From assembly GCF_036346615.1 (NCBI RefSeq), contig NZ_CP107836.1, forward strand, positions 4,588,001-4,652,000: a stretch of 64,000 bases of DNA, written 5' to 3'. Positions within the stretch are counted from its first letter, which is position 1; each line of letters opens with the position of its first letter. Origin of the DNA: Streptomyces sp. NBC_00523 (GTDB lineage Bacteria > Actinomycetota > Actinomycetes > Streptomycetales > Streptomycetaceae). Below the pieces are notes generated by a model. That model had not been told where the DNA came from. It saw only the letters and a list, made by a program, of their open reading frames with translations, and ran no database searches. Shown here in pieces: positions 1-8,382 of this stretch. The position numbers were made by a program, and so were the translations under genes.

Positions 1-732
1 GAGTCCGGGGTCCTGGAAGGCGTCGGCCGGATCGTCGGCGTCCACTGCGACCCGAAGGTGGACGTCGGCCGGATCGGGCTCCGGGTCGGCGCGATCACCT
101 CCGCCTGCGACCGCCTCGAACTGTCCCTGGACGGACCCGGCGGCCACACCGCCCGCCCGCACCTCACCACGGACCTGGTCACCGCAGCCGCCAAGGTCGC
201 CACCGAGGTGCCCGCCCTGCTGGCCCGCCGGGTCGACGCGCGGGCCGGGCTCGCCCTGACCTGGGGGCGCTTGGAGACGGGCCACGCCTGCAACGTCATC
301 CCGCAGCACGCGGAGCTCTCCGGCACGGTCCGCTGCCTGGACCTCAAGGCGTGGCGCGAGGCGCCGGACCTGGTGCACGCCGCGATCGACGAGGTGGCCG
401 GAATGCACCGGGCCAAGACGGTGATCAACTACGTCCGGGGCGTCCCGCCCGTCGTCAACGAGACCGCAGCGACCGACCTGCTGGCCGGCGCGATGGCCGC
501 GCGCCGGGGATCGTACGCAATCGAGGACACCGAGCAGAGCCTCGGCGGCGAGGACTTCTCCTGGTACCTGGAGCACGTCCCGGGGGCCATGGCGCGCCTG
601 GGCGTCCGCACCCCAGGCGACACGCGCGGGCTGGACCTGCACCGGGGCAACTTCGACGTCGACGAGGAAGCGATCACGGTCGGCGTGGAACTCTTCACCG
701 CCTCCGCGTTGCTCCACGTCAACCACCTGTAA
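1..732 (+). CDS. M20-family amidohydrolase, C-terminal part (5' end outside window)
   Basis: The reading frame is open from base 1, so the gene starts upstream of the window. The visible 243 residues carry the second half of an M20 metallopeptidase/amidohydrolase: the dimerisation-domain motif GPGGHTARPH near residue 47, the segment GHACNVIPQHAELSGTVR near 95-112, and a C-terminal metal-ligand region with GGEDFSWYL. This family hydrolyses N-acyl amino acids, hippurate-like amides or small peptides with two divalent metals in the cytoplasm; the substrate cannot be told from sequence. It is followed by 77 bases and then the promoter of the nucleoside-binding lipoprotein. It carries no TACGCGCGTA operator in the visible part, so membership of the nucleoside regulon is unknown. 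Confidence 0.9.
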   Translation, partial: ESGVLEGVGRIVGVHCDPKVDVGRIGLRVGAITSACDRLELSLDGPGGHTARPHLTTDLVTAAAKVATEVPALLARRVDARAGLALTWGRLETGHACNVIPQHAELSGTVRCLDLKAWREAPDLVHAAIDEVAGMHRAKTVINYVRGVPPVVNETAATDLLAGAMAARRGSYAIEDTEQSLGGEDFSWYLEHVPGAMARLGVRTPGDTRGLDLHRGNFDVDEEAITVGVELFTASALLHVNHL

Positions 733-808
733 CCGGACGCGTCGCCCCGGGTTCGGCGCGCGTTCGCGACGATCCGATAACGGCTTCCGTACAGGGCTTT
801 ATCTGACA

Positions 809-822
809 TCTACGCGCGTTAC
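809..822. promoter_or_regulatory. TACGCGCGTA-type operator 1, overlapping the -10 of the BMP lipoprotein gene
   Basis: TCTACGCGCGTTAC matches the inverted-repeat consensus TCTACGCGCGTAGA, with mismatches in the right half. A plausible -10 hexamer TACGAT lies at 820-825, so a bound protein would cover the promoter. Transcription would start near 832, giving an untranslated leader of about 50 bases before the TTG start at 882. Five other copies lie in front of nucleoside-metabolism genes in this window. Confidence 0.75.
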
Positions 823-881
823 GATCGCGGCGAAACCAGCGCCGGAAGAGGCGCTTCGGTCAGGTTTGAAGGAGCCTTCCC

Positions 882-1922
882 TTGCGCCGGGTATCCAAGT
901 TCAGCGCCGCGATCGCCGTCACCGCGGCCCTCGCTCTCACCGCCACCGCGTGCGGCGAGTCGTCCGACGAGAGCAGTGGCTCGGGCGACGGCAAGATGAA
1001 GATCGGTATGGCCTACGACGTCGGCGGCCGTGGCGACAACTCGTTCAACGACTCCGCCGCGCGCGGCCTGGACAAGGCCAAGGCCGAGTTCGGCGCCGAG
1101 ACGAAGGAGCTCACCGCCAAGACCGGTGAGAGCTCGGCCGACCGTGACCAGCGCCTCCAGTCGCTCGCCGAGGGCGGCTACAACCCGGTCATCGCGATCG
1201 GTTTCGCGTACAAGGACGCGGTCGACAAGATCGCGCCCAAGTACCCGAAGGTCAGCTTCGGCCTGGTCGACTCGGTCTCCGACGCGAAGAACGTCGCCAA
1301 CATCGTCTTCACCGAGGAGCAGGGCTCGTACCTCGCCGGTGTCGCGGCGGCGCTGAAGTCCAAGGACGACAAGATCGGCTTCATCGGCGGCGTCGACCTC
1401 CCGCTGATCAAGAAGTTCGCGGCCGGTTTCCGCCAGGGCGTCCTGGACACCAAGCCGAAGGCCACGGTGCAGATCCAGTACCTGTCCACCGGCTCGGACC
1501 TCTCCGGCTTCGGCAGCCCCGACAAGGGCAAGGCCGCCGCCAAGGGCATGCTCGACAAGGGCATCGACGTCATCTTCGCCGCCGCGGGCGGTTCGGGTGC
1601 CGGTTCGATCGAGGCCGTCGCCGGCAAGAAGGGCGCCTGGTCCATCGGCGTCGACTCCGACCAGGCCAAGGACCCGGCCCTGTCGAAGTACGCCGACACA
1701 ATCCTGACCTCGGTCGTCAAGAACGTCGACTCCGGCGTCTTCGACCTGGTCAAGTCGGTCAAGGACGGCAAGCCGCTGACCGGCACGCAGACGTACTCGC
1801 TGGCCAAGGGCGGCGTCAGCCTGACCCCCACGGGTGACCACCTCAAGGACATCCAGACCCAGCTCGACGAGGCGAAGAAGAAGATCGTCGACGGCACCAT
1901 CACGGTCAAGACCACGACCTGA
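882..1922 (+). CDS. BMP-family substrate-binding lipoprotein (purine/nucleoside ABC importer)
   Basis: The 346-residue protein begins with a lipoprotein signal peptide: basic n-region, hydrophobic stretch and a lipobox ending in Cys24 (LTATAC). The mature part follows the BMP/PnrA/Med fold, with the family segment YDVGGRGDNSFND near the N-terminus and IGFAYKDAV. Such proteins are lipid-anchored outside the membrane and deliver nucleosides to an ABC permease. The TTG start at 882 is chosen because GAAGGAG at 868-874 sits at the right distance and the signal peptide begins directly. The transporter ATPase and permeases follow after a strong hairpin, which would allow this subunit to be made in excess. 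An operator overlaps its promoter. Confidence 0.93.
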   Translation: MRRVSKFSAAIAVTAALALTATACGESSDESSGSGDGKMKIGMAYDVGGRGDNSFNDSAARGLDKAKAEFGAETKELTAKTGESSADRDQRLQSLAEGGYNPVIAIGFAYKDAVDKIAPKYPKVSFGLVDSVSDAKNVANIVFTEEQGSYLAGVAAALKSKDDKIGFIGGVDLPLIKKFAAGFRQGVLDTKPKATVQIQYLSTGSDLSGFGSPDKGKAAAKGMLDKGIDVIFAAAGGSGAGSIEAVAGKKGAWSIGVDSDQAKDPALSKYADTILTSVVKNVDSGVFDLVKSVKDGKPLTGTQTYSLAKGGVSLTPTGDHLKDIQTQLDEAKKKIVDGTITVKTTT

Positions 1923-1932
1923 TCCACCGTCG

Positions 1933-1978
1933 ATCGGGGCCCGGCGAGCGGCTTCGGCCGCTCGTTCCGGGCCCCGAT
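1933..1978 (+). terminator. Long intrinsic hairpin after the binding-protein gene
   Basis: Outer arms ATCGGGGCCCGG (1933-1944) and CCGGGCCCCGAT (1967-1978) enclose a second perfect stem, CGAGCGGC-ttcg-GCCGCTCG. It begins 10 bases after the stop codon. There is no long T-run, as is usual in Streptomyces. It separates the lipoprotein gene from the ABC operon, which has its own operator and promoter. A second 9-bp stem lies at 2002-2023. Confidence 0.75.
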
Positions 1979-2033
1979 TCACGTACCCCCGGCGGGGTGG
2001 AGGCCACCTGTGATCAGGTGGCCAACGATTCGG

Positions 2034-2055
2034 CGACGCTACGCGCGTAGCGTCG
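2034..2055. promoter_or_regulatory. TACGCGCGTA-type operator 2, 22-bp perfect palindrome before the ABC operon
   Basis: The half-site CGACGCTACGC is followed directly by its exact reverse complement GCGTAGCGTCG, a 22-bp perfect palindrome and the longest of the six sites. The hexamer TAGCGT inside it (2048-2053) resembles a -10 element. It lies about 90 bases upstream of the ATPase start. Confidence 0.8.
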
Positions 2056-2146
2056 GGACTGGAACCGGCCGGGCGCGATACGTTTTCCACCCCCGCCTCC
2101 CGTCCTCACCGCCCCCGCCCTCCGCTCCTGCCAAGGAGAGTGCGCC

Positions 2147-3763
2147 ATCAACGCGTCCAGCAGTCCCCACGCCGTGGAGCTCCGCGGTATCACCAAGCGG
2201 TTCCCCGGAGTCGTGGCCAACCACGACATCGACATCACCGTGCGCCGCGGCACCGTCCACGCCCTCGTCGGCGAGAACGGTGCCGGCAAGTCCACTCTGA
2301 TGAAGATCCTTTACGGCATGCAGAAGCCGGACGAGGGCACCATCGCGATCGACGGCGAACAGGCCGTGTTCTCCAACCCGGGCGACGCCATCGACCGCGG
2401 CATCGGCATGGTGCACCAGCACTTCATGCTCGCCGACTACCTCACCGTCCTGGAGAACGTCGTCCTGGGCTCCGAGAAGCTCTACGGCATCGGCGACCGG
2501 GCCCGCGCCAAGATCCGGGAGATCTCCGACGCGTACGGTCTCGGCGTCCGCCCGGACGCCATGGTCGAGGACCTCGGGGTCGCCGACCGGCAGCGCGTGG
2601 AGATCCTCAAGGTCCTCTACCGGGGCGCCCGCACCCTGATCCTGGACGAGCCGACCGCGGTCCTCGTGCCCCAGGAGGTCGACGCGCTCTTCGACAACCT
2701 GCGGGAGCTCAAGGCCGAGGGTCTGACCGTCATCTTCATCTCGCACAAGCTGGGCGAGGTCCTGTCGGTCGCCGACGAGATCACGGTCATCCGGCGCGGC
2801 ACCACCGTGGGCACCGCCGACCCCCGGAACACCACGACCAAGCAGCTCGCCGAGCTCATGGTCGGCAGCGAGCTCCCCTCCCCGGAGACCCGCGAGTCCA
2901 CGGTCACCGACACGCCCATGCTCACCGTGGACGGCCTGCGGCTCACCGCGACCGACCCGGACGGCGCCGTGCGCGCCGTGCTCGACGGCATCACCTTCAC
3001 CATCCACAAGGGCGAGGTCCTGGGCATCGCCGGCGTGGAGGGCAACGGCCAGTCCGAACTGGTCGACGCGATCATGGGCATGCGCTCCCCGGACGCGGGC
3101 TCCCTCACGCTGGACGGCGCGGACATCTCCCGCACCCCGACCCGCAAGCGCCGCGAGGGCGGCATGGCCGTCATCCCCGAGGACCGCCACCGGCACGGCC
3201 TCCTCCTGGAGGCCCCGCTCTGGGAGAACCGCATCCTCGGCCACGTCACCGAGCGGCCCAACAGCCGGGGCGCCTTCCTCGACATCAAGGCCGCCCGCAC
3301 CGACACCGAGCGCATCGTCCGCGAGTACGACGTCCGCACCCCCGGGATCGACGTCACCGCGGCCTCCCTCTCCGGCGGCAACCAGCAGAAGCTGATCGTC
3401 GGCCGCGAGATGAGCCACGCGCCCAAGCTCCTGATCGCCGCGCACCCCACCCGGGGCGTCGACGTCGGCGCCCAGGCCCAGATCTGGGACCAGATCCGCG
3501 AGGCACGGAGCGAGGGCCTGGCGGTCCTGCTGATCTCCGCCGACCTGGACGAGCTGATCGGGCTCTCCGACACCCTGCGCGTCATGTACCGCGGCCGCCT
3601 GGTCGCGGACGCCGACCCGGCGGACATCACCCCCGAGGAGCTGGGCTCGGCGATGACCGGCGCGGCCAGCGGCCACCTGGAAGCGACGGAGGAGGGCGAG
3701 GCGTCCGCCGCGCCCGCCACGGACGACGACACCGACCCCCGCGAAGGGGGAGAGGACCGATGA
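2147..3763 (+). CDS. Nucleoside ABC importer, ATP-binding subunit with two ABC cassettes
   Basis: A duplicated ATPase of the RbsA/MglA/NupN type. The first cassette has Walker A GENGAGKST and Walker B LILDEPTA. The second is degenerate as is typical (GVEGNGQSE replacing Walker A lysine, then LSGGNQQK). It powers the two permeases encoded next, with a 4-base ATGA overlap at its 3' end. The start is unusual. The ribosome-binding site AAGGAG at 2133-2138 is spaced 8 bases from an in-frame ATC at 2147, whereas the nearest ordinary start, GTG 2174, is 35 bases away and begins at VELRGITKRF, with almost nothing before the first ABC strand. I annotate from the ATC; the conservative alternative is 2174-3763 (529 residues). 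Confidence 0.9.
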   Translation: MNASSSPHAVELRGITKRFPGVVANHDIDITVRRGTVHALVGENGAGKSTLMKILYGMQKPDEGTIAIDGEQAVFSNPGDAIDRGIGMVHQHFMLADYLTVLENVVLGSEKLYGIGDRARAKIREISDAYGLGVRPDAMVEDLGVADRQRVEILKVLYRGARTLILDEPTAVLVPQEVDALFDNLRELKAEGLTVIFISHKLGEVLSVADEITVIRRGTTVGTADPRNTTTKQLAELMVGSELPSPETRESTVTDTPMLTVDGLRLTATDPDGAVRAVLDGITFTIHKGEVLGIAGVEGNGQSELVDAIMGMRSPDAGSLTLDGADISRTPTRKRREGGMAVIPEDRHRHGLLLEAPLWENRILGHVTERPNSRGAFLDIKAARTDTERIVREYDVRTPGIDVTAASLSGGNQQKLIVGREMSHAPKLLIAAHPTRGVDVGAQAQIWDQIREARSEGLAVLLISADLDELIGLSDTLRVMYRGRLVADADPADITPEELGSAMTGAASGHLEATEEGEASAAPATDDDTDPREGGEDR

Positions 3764-4875
3764 AGAAGATCGACAAGGAGCGGCTGCTCCTGGGGATCGC
3801 GGCCCCCGTACTCGCGATCGTGGTCGCCTTCCTGGTGACGGCACTCGTGCTCGCCGCCACCGGCAAGGAGCCGTTCAACGCCTTCGGCATCATGTTCGAC
3901 TACGGCCTGAAGTCGGACAGCCAGGTCTACATCCTCAACAAGGCGACGACGTACTACCTCGCGGGTCTCGCGGTGGCCGTCGGCTTCCGGATGAACCTCT
4001 TCAACATCGGTGTCGACGGGCAGTACCGCCTGGCCGCCTTCTTCGCCGCCGCGCTCGGTGGCGCGCTGACCCTGCCCGGCGCCCTCCAGATCCCGCTGAT
4101 CATCCTCACCGCGATGATCGTCGGCGCCATGTGGGCCGGTATCGCCGGTCTGCTCAAGGTCACCCGGGGCGTCAGCGAGGTCGTCTCGACCATCATGCTG
4201 AACTCCATCGCGACCGCGATCATCGGCTATCTGCTCCAGCAGAACCGCCTCGGCCACCTGGACGAGGCCGGCACCAAGATCTCCACCAAGCCGCTCCCGG
4301 AGTCCTCGCACTTCTTCGAGTTCCCGACGACGCCGACGCCGATCTGGGGCTTCATCGTCATCGCCGTCGCCGCCGGCATCGCGTACTGGTTCACGCTCTC
4401 CCGTACGCGCTTCGGCTTCGACCTGCGCACGGTCGGCCAGTCCGGCTCGGCCGCCGAGGCCAGCGGGGTCAACGTCCGCCGCATGGTCATCACCTCGATG
4501 CTCATCTCGGGCGCCGTCGCCGGTCTCATCGGCATGCCGACGCTGCTCAACGACAGCCACGAGTTCAGCGGCGACTTCCCGGTCGGCATCGGCTTCACCG
4601 GCATCGCCATCGCCCTCCTCGGCCGCAACCACCCCGTCGGCATCGCGCTCGGCGCGGTGCTCTGGGGCTTCCTGGAGCGCGGCACCGGAAAGCTGGAGTT
4701 CGAGGGGTACGACAAGGAGATCGTCGGTGTGATCCAGGGCGTCATCGTCCTGTGCGTCGTCATCGCGTACGAAGTCGTCCGCCGCTACGGACTCAAGCGC
4801 CAGCAGAGCAAGGTCGGCGCGGAACTCGCCGCACAGGCCGCCCGTAACTCCGACCAGCAGGAGGTGTCGGCGTGA
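3760..4875 (+). CDS. Nucleoside ABC importer, permease subunit 1
   Basis: A 371-residue polytopic membrane protein of the BPD_transp_2 family (RbsC/NupP type). It has about eight to ten hydrophobic segments and the family signature around NLFNIGVDGQYRLAAFFAA and AEASGVNVRRMVITSMLISG, the latter near the cytoplasmic coupling region. It pairs with the next permease to form the translocation channel driven by the preceding ATPase. The ATG at 3760 overlaps the ATPase stop codon, and its stop overlaps the GTG of the next gene. This indicates translational coupling and equal stoichiometry. The start is fixed by the overlap and by MKKIDKERLLLG leading into the first membrane helix. Confidence 0.92.
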   Translation: MKKIDKERLLLGIAAPVLAIVVAFLVTALVLAATGKEPFNAFGIMFDYGLKSDSQVYILNKATTYYLAGLAVAVGFRMNLFNIGVDGQYRLAAFFAAALGGALTLPGALQIPLIILTAMIVGAMWAGIAGLLKVTRGVSEVVSTIMLNSIATAIIGYLLQQNRLGHLDEAGTKISTKPLPESSHFFEFPTTPTPIWGFIVIAVAAGIAYWFTLSRTRFGFDLRTVGQSGSAAEASGVNVRRMVITSMLISGAVAGLIGMPTLLNDSHEFSGDFPVGIGFTGIAIALLGRNHPVGIALGAVLWGFLERGTGKLEFEGYDKEIVGVIQGVIVLCVVIAYEVVRRYGLKRQQSKVGAELAAQAARNSDQQEVSA

Positions 4876-6161
4876 CCGTCACGGCGACTTCCACCCCGCC
4901 CCCGGCGGCCCCCAAGGTCTCCGGCGGCAAGAGCGGGCGTTCCCGCCTGTCCTTCCCCGTCATCCTGCTGATCGTCGCGGGCGTCCTGCTCGCGCTGTCC
5001 GCCGTGCGTGCCATCACCGGCGCCCAGGACGTCACCTCGGCGGGCCAGATCAGCGCGGCGCTCGCCATGGCCGTGCCGATCGGCCTCGCCGGTCTCGGCG
5101 GCCTCTGGTCCGAACGCGCCGGCGTGGTCAACATCGGCCTCGAAGGCATGATGATCCTCGGCACCTTCTTCGGCGCCTGGGCCGGCTGGCAGACCAGCCC
5201 CTGGCTCGGCGTCCTCGCCGGGGTCATCGGCGGCATGCTCGGCGGCCTGCTGCACGCGGTCGCGACCATCACCTTCGGCGTCGACCACATCATCTCCGGC
5301 ATCGCGATCAACATCCTGGCGCTCGGCTTCACCACCTACTTCGCCAAGCTGTGGTTCAACAGCGGTGAGGCGGCGGCCAAGGGCGGCTCCCCGAAGCAGT
5401 CCCCGCCGGCCGACGACATCACCTCGGTGACGATCCCCGGCCTCTCCGACGGACTCCACTCCATCGAGAAGCACCACTGGTTCTTCGTCTCCGACCTGGC
5501 CGGCATCCTCGGCGGCCTCGTCACCAACCTCTCGCTGCTGACGATCCTGGCCATCGTCCTCTTCGTCGCGACCTTCTTCGTCCTGTGGAAGACCGCGTTC
5601 GGCCTGCGGCTGCGCTCCTGCGGCGAGAACCCGGTCGCCGCCGAATCGCTGGGCGTCAACGTCTACACGTACAAGTACATCGCGGTGATCGTCTCCGGCG
5701 GCCTCGCCGGACTCGGCGGTGCCTTCCTCTCCCTGGTCACCTCGCACATCTACAACGAGGGCCAGACCGGCGGACGCGGTTACATCGGTCTCGCCGCGAT
5801 GATCTTCGGCAACTGGCGCCCCGGCGGACTCGCCATGGGCGCGGGCCTGTTCGGCTTCGCCGACGCGCTCCAGCTGCGCAACGGCGGCGAGTCCGTCCAC
5901 GCGCTGCTCCTGCTGCTGTTCGTGGTGCTCGTCGGCATCGCCGCGTGGAAGCTCTACCGCAAGAGCTGGCTGCAGGGCGTCGTCAGCGCGGTCATCGCGG
6001 CCGTCGTCCTGGTCTGGTACCTCGGCACGGACAGCGTGCCCACGGAGTTCGTCAGCGCCACGCCGTACATCGTCACGCTGCTCGTCCTCTCGCTCTCCGC
6101 GCAGCGGCTGCGGATGCCGAAGGCGGACGGCATGCGCTACCGCAAGGGCCAGGGCAAGTGA
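4872..6161 (+). CDS. Nucleoside ABC importer, permease subunit 2
   Basis: A 429-residue membrane protein, longer than its partner because of extra C-terminal hydrophobic segments. It has the family motif SERAGVVNIGLEGMMILGTFFGAW, then FGVDHIISGIAINILALGF, and the coupling-helix region RSCGENPVAAESLGVNVYTYKYIAV. It forms a heterodimeric channel with subunit 1 in the cytoplasmic membrane. The GTG start overlaps the previous stop (GTGA), and its own stop overlaps the GTG start of cdd, so importer and cytidine deaminase are one operon. Confidence 0.92.
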   Translation: MTVTATSTPPPAAPKVSGGKSGRSRLSFPVILLIVAGVLLALSAVRAITGAQDVTSAGQISAALAMAVPIGLAGLGGLWSERAGVVNIGLEGMMILGTFFGAWAGWQTSPWLGVLAGVIGGMLGGLLHAVATITFGVDHIISGIAINILALGFTTYFAKLWFNSGEAAAKGGSPKQSPPADDITSVTIPGLSDGLHSIEKHHWFFVSDLAGILGGLVTNLSLLTILAIVLFVATFFVLWKTAFGLRLRSCGENPVAAESLGVNVYTYKYIAVIVSGGLAGLGGAFLSLVTSHIYNEGQTGGRGYIGLAAMIFGNWRPGGLAMGAGLFGFADALQLRNGGESVHALLLLLFVVLVGIAAWKLYRKSWLQGVVSAVIAAVVLVWYLGTDSVPTEFVSATPYIVTLLVLSLSAQRLRMPKADGMRYRKGQGK

Positions 6162-6562
6162 CGCCGCCGCCCTTCACCGAGGCCGACTGGGAGGCCCTGC
6201 GGGCCGCGGCCCGGGACGCCATGTCCCGGGCGTACGCCCCGTACTCCGGCTACCCGGTCGGCGTCGCCGCCCGGGTGGACGACGGCCGTACGATCACCGG
6301 CTGCAACGTCGAGAACGCCTCGTACGGGATCGGGCTGTGCGCCGAGTGCGGCCTGGTCTCCCAGCTGCACGCCACGGGCGGCGGCCGGCTGACCCACTTC
6401 ACCTGCGTGGACGGGGCGGGCGAGAGCCTGGTCCCGTGCGGCCGGTGCCGACAGCTGCTGTACGAGTTCGGCGGACCGGAGCTGATCCTGGAGACCCCGG
6501 ACGGCTTCCGCACCCTGGACGAGATGCTGCCCCAGGCGTTCGGCCCGTCGCACCTCGGCTGA
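6158..6562 (+). CDS. cdd: Cytidine deaminase
   Basis: A 134-residue protein of the homotetrameric cytidine deaminase type, which hydrolyses (deoxy)cytidine to (deoxy)uridine and ammonia. The zinc site is complete: CAEC (zinc Cys and catalytic Glu) followed by PCGRCRQLL. The substrate-binding segment CNVENASYGIGLCAE is present, and the length is normal. The GTG at 6158 overlaps the upstream permease stop, which sets the start. It is the last gene of the import operon, so imported cytidine can be deaminated to uridine, a substrate for the phosphorylase encoded next. A terminator hairpin follows. Confidence 0.96.
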   Translation: MTPPPFTEADWEALRAAARDAMSRAYAPYSGYPVGVAARVDDGRTITGCNVENASYGIGLCAECGLVSQLHATGGGRLTHFTCVDGAGESLVPCGRCRQLLYEFGGPELILETPDGFRTLDEMLPQAFGPSHLG

Positions 6563-6570
6563 CGCCTCCC

Positions 6571-6603
6571 GCCGGGTGGGCCCGCACAACGGGCCCACCC
6601 GGC
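6571..6603 (+). terminator. Intrinsic terminator after cdd
   Basis: A perfect 14-bp stem, GCCGGGTGGGCCCG (6571-6584) pairing with CGGGCCCACCCGGC (6590-6603), has a five-base loop and is followed within a few bases by CTCTTTTGC. It separates the ABC-cdd operon from the deoA promoter. Confidence 0.85.
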
Positions 6604-6616
6604 GGCTCTTTTGCTC

Positions 6617-6630
6617 TCTATGCGCGTAGA
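6617..6630. promoter_or_regulatory. TACGCGCGTA-type operator 3, before deoA
   Basis: TCTATGCGCGTAGA has one mismatch from a perfect 14-bp palindrome and is extended by one flanking C-G pair. TAGAGT at 6626-6631 could be the -10. The deoA start at 6681 is preceded by GGAAGGA at about 6662-6668, so this transcript has a normal leader. Confidence 0.75.
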
Positions 6631-6680
6631 GTCAACGGGACCCACGCGTTTGTACGTACCGGCCGGAAGGACGCCAGACC

Positions 6681-7958
6681 ATGGACGCCATCTCCGTCAT
6701 CCGCACCAAGCGGGACCGAGGCGAGCTGACCCCCGAGCAGATCGACTGGGTCATCGACGCGTACACCCGCGGCGAGGTCGCCGACGAGCAGATGTCCGCG
6801 CTGGCCATGGCGATCCTGCTGAACGGCATGAACCGTACGGAGATCGCCCGCTGGACCGCCGCGATGATCGCCTCCGGCGAGCGGATGAACTTCGACAGCC
6901 TCTCCCGCCCCACCACGGACAAGCACTCCACCGGTGGCGTCGGCGACAAGATCACCCTGCCGCTCGCCCCGCTGGTCGCCGCCTGCGGCGCGGCCGTCCC
7001 CCAGCTCAGCGGCCGGGGCCTCGGCCACACCGGCGGCACCCTCGACAAGCTGGAGTCCATCCCCGGCTGGCGCGCCCACCTCTCCAACGCCGAGATGCTG
7101 GACGTCCTCGACACCACCGGCGCGGTCATCTGCGCGGCGGGCGACGGCCTGGCCCCCGCCGACAAGAAGCTGTACGCGCTGCGCGACGTCACCGGCACCG
7201 TCGAGGCGATCCCGCTCATCGCCAGCTCGATCATGTCCAAGAAGATCGCCGAGGGCACCGGCGCCCTGGTCCTGGACGTCAAGGTCGGCTCCGGCGCCTT
7301 CATGAAGACCCTGGACGACGCCCGCGAGCTGGCCTCCACGATGGTCGCCCTCGGCACCGACAGCGGCGTCCGCACGGTCGCCCTGCTCACCGACATGTCC
7401 ACCCCGCTGGGCCTCACCGCGGGCAACGCCCTGGAGGTCCGCGAGTCCGTCGAGGTCCTGGCCGGCGGCGGCCCGAGGGACGTCATCGACCTCACGCTGG
7501 CCCTCGCCCGCGAGATGCTGGACGCGGCGGGCCTCAAGGACGCCGACCCGGAGAAGGCCCTCCAGGACGGCTCCGCGATGGACGTCTGGCGCCGCATGAT
7601 CTCCGCCCAGGGCGGCGACCCCGACGCCGCGCTCCCGGTCGCCCGCGAGCAGCACGTCATCAAGGCGTCCTCCTCCGGCGTCCTGACCCGCCTGGACGCC
7701 TACGACATCGGCGTCGCCGCCTGGCGCCTCGGCGCGGGCCGCGCCCGCAAGGAGGACCCGGTCCAGGCCGGCGCGGGCATCGAGCTCCACGCCAAGCCCG
7801 GCGACGAGATCACCGCCGGCCAGCCCCTGCTGACGCTGCACACGGACACCCCGGAGAAGTTCGACTACGCCCTGAAGGCGCTCCCGGACGCCTACGACAT
7901 CGAGCCCACGGGCACGGCGTTCACGGCGACCCCGGTGGTACGGGAACGCATCGCCTGA
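6681..7958 (+). CDS. deoA: Thymidine/pyrimidine-nucleoside phosphorylase
   Basis: A 425-residue protein of the nucleoside phosphorylase II (NP-II) family. It splits thymidine or uridine with phosphate into base and (deoxy)ribose 1-phosphate. The phosphate-binding loop KHSTGGVGDK is at residues 81-90 and the family signature SGRGLGHTGGTLDKLES at 110-126. A C-terminal alpha/beta domain with LHAKPGDEITAGQPLLTLH completes the protein, and the length is normal. The start is ATG with GGAAGGA upstream. It is monocistronic, with its own operator between the cdd terminator and the coding region. The sugar phosphate formed feeds the mutase and DeoC encoded later in the window. Confidence 0.95.
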   Translation: MDAISVIRTKRDRGELTPEQIDWVIDAYTRGEVADEQMSALAMAILLNGMNRTEIARWTAAMIASGERMNFDSLSRPTTDKHSTGGVGDKITLPLAPLVAACGAAVPQLSGRGLGHTGGTLDKLESIPGWRAHLSNAEMLDVLDTTGAVICAAGDGLAPADKKLYALRDVTGTVEAIPLIASSIMSKKIAEGTGALVLDVKVGSGAFMKTLDDARELASTMVALGTDSGVRTVALLTDMSTPLGLTAGNALEVRESVEVLAGGGPRDVIDLTLALAREMLDAAGLKDADPEKALQDGSAMDVWRRMISAQGGDPDAALPVAREQHVIKASSSGVLTRLDAYDIGVAAWRLGAGRARKEDPVQAGAGIELHAKPGDEITAGQPLLTLHTDTPEKFDYALKALPDAYDIEPTGTAFTATPVVRERIA

Positions 7959-8001
7959 CCCCGTGCGATGAATTTCCGGCGAGCCGCCGGTCTGCCTGGA
8001 C

Positions 8002-8382
8002 ATGAACCCCGAGCAGCCGGCGGCCGTCGTGGTCCTCCCGGACCCCCTCACCCGGGCCGATGTCCCCCGCCTCTGCACCGAACTGGCGGCGGCCCTGACG
8101 ACGTCCCCGACCGCGGAGGCGGCCTGCGACACGAGCGCCGTCGCCCACCCGGACCTGACGACGATCGAGGCGATCGCCCGCCTGTCCCTGACGGCCCGCA
8201 GAATGGGCGCACCGGGCCTGCGCCTGCACGGCACCCCACCGGAACTACGGGCACTGCTGGGCCTGGTGGGGCTGGGGAGCGTGATGGAGGATGTCAGCGC
8301 ACCGCATCCGCCTCCAGACGGTCCGGGAAGCCGAACAGCGGGAACCAGCGGTCCGCGTCCAGGAAGCAGTGGAGGCCCGTGA
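8002..8382 (+). CDS. STAS-domain protein
   Basis: A 126-residue protein resembling a stand-alone STAS domain (anti-anti-sigma-like): beta/alpha pattern with PDPLTRADVPRLCTELAAAL, a central CDTSAVAHPDLTTIEAIARLSLTARR and LHGTPPELRALLGLVGL. STAS proteins usually bind regulatory partners and control sigma factors or phosphatases. The usual phosphorylatable Ser/Thr position reads AVAHPD, so phosphorylation is uncertain. The last about 30 residues are Pro/Gly/Ser-rich and overlap the 3' end of the opposite-strand sigma gene by 89 bases. A shorter original gene extended by read-through is possible. Confidence 0.65.
   Translation: MNPEQPAAVVVLPDPLTRADVPRLCTELAAALTTSPTAEAACDTSAVAHPDLTTIEAIARLSLTARRMGAPGLRLHGTPPELRALLGLVGLGSVMEDVSAPHPPPDGPGSRTAGTSGPRPGSSGGP

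Noticed and set aside
2039..4632. Long minus-strand frames opposite the ABC transporter genes
   Set aside because: They mirror the real coding strand, have no recognisable domain and no ribosome-binding site.
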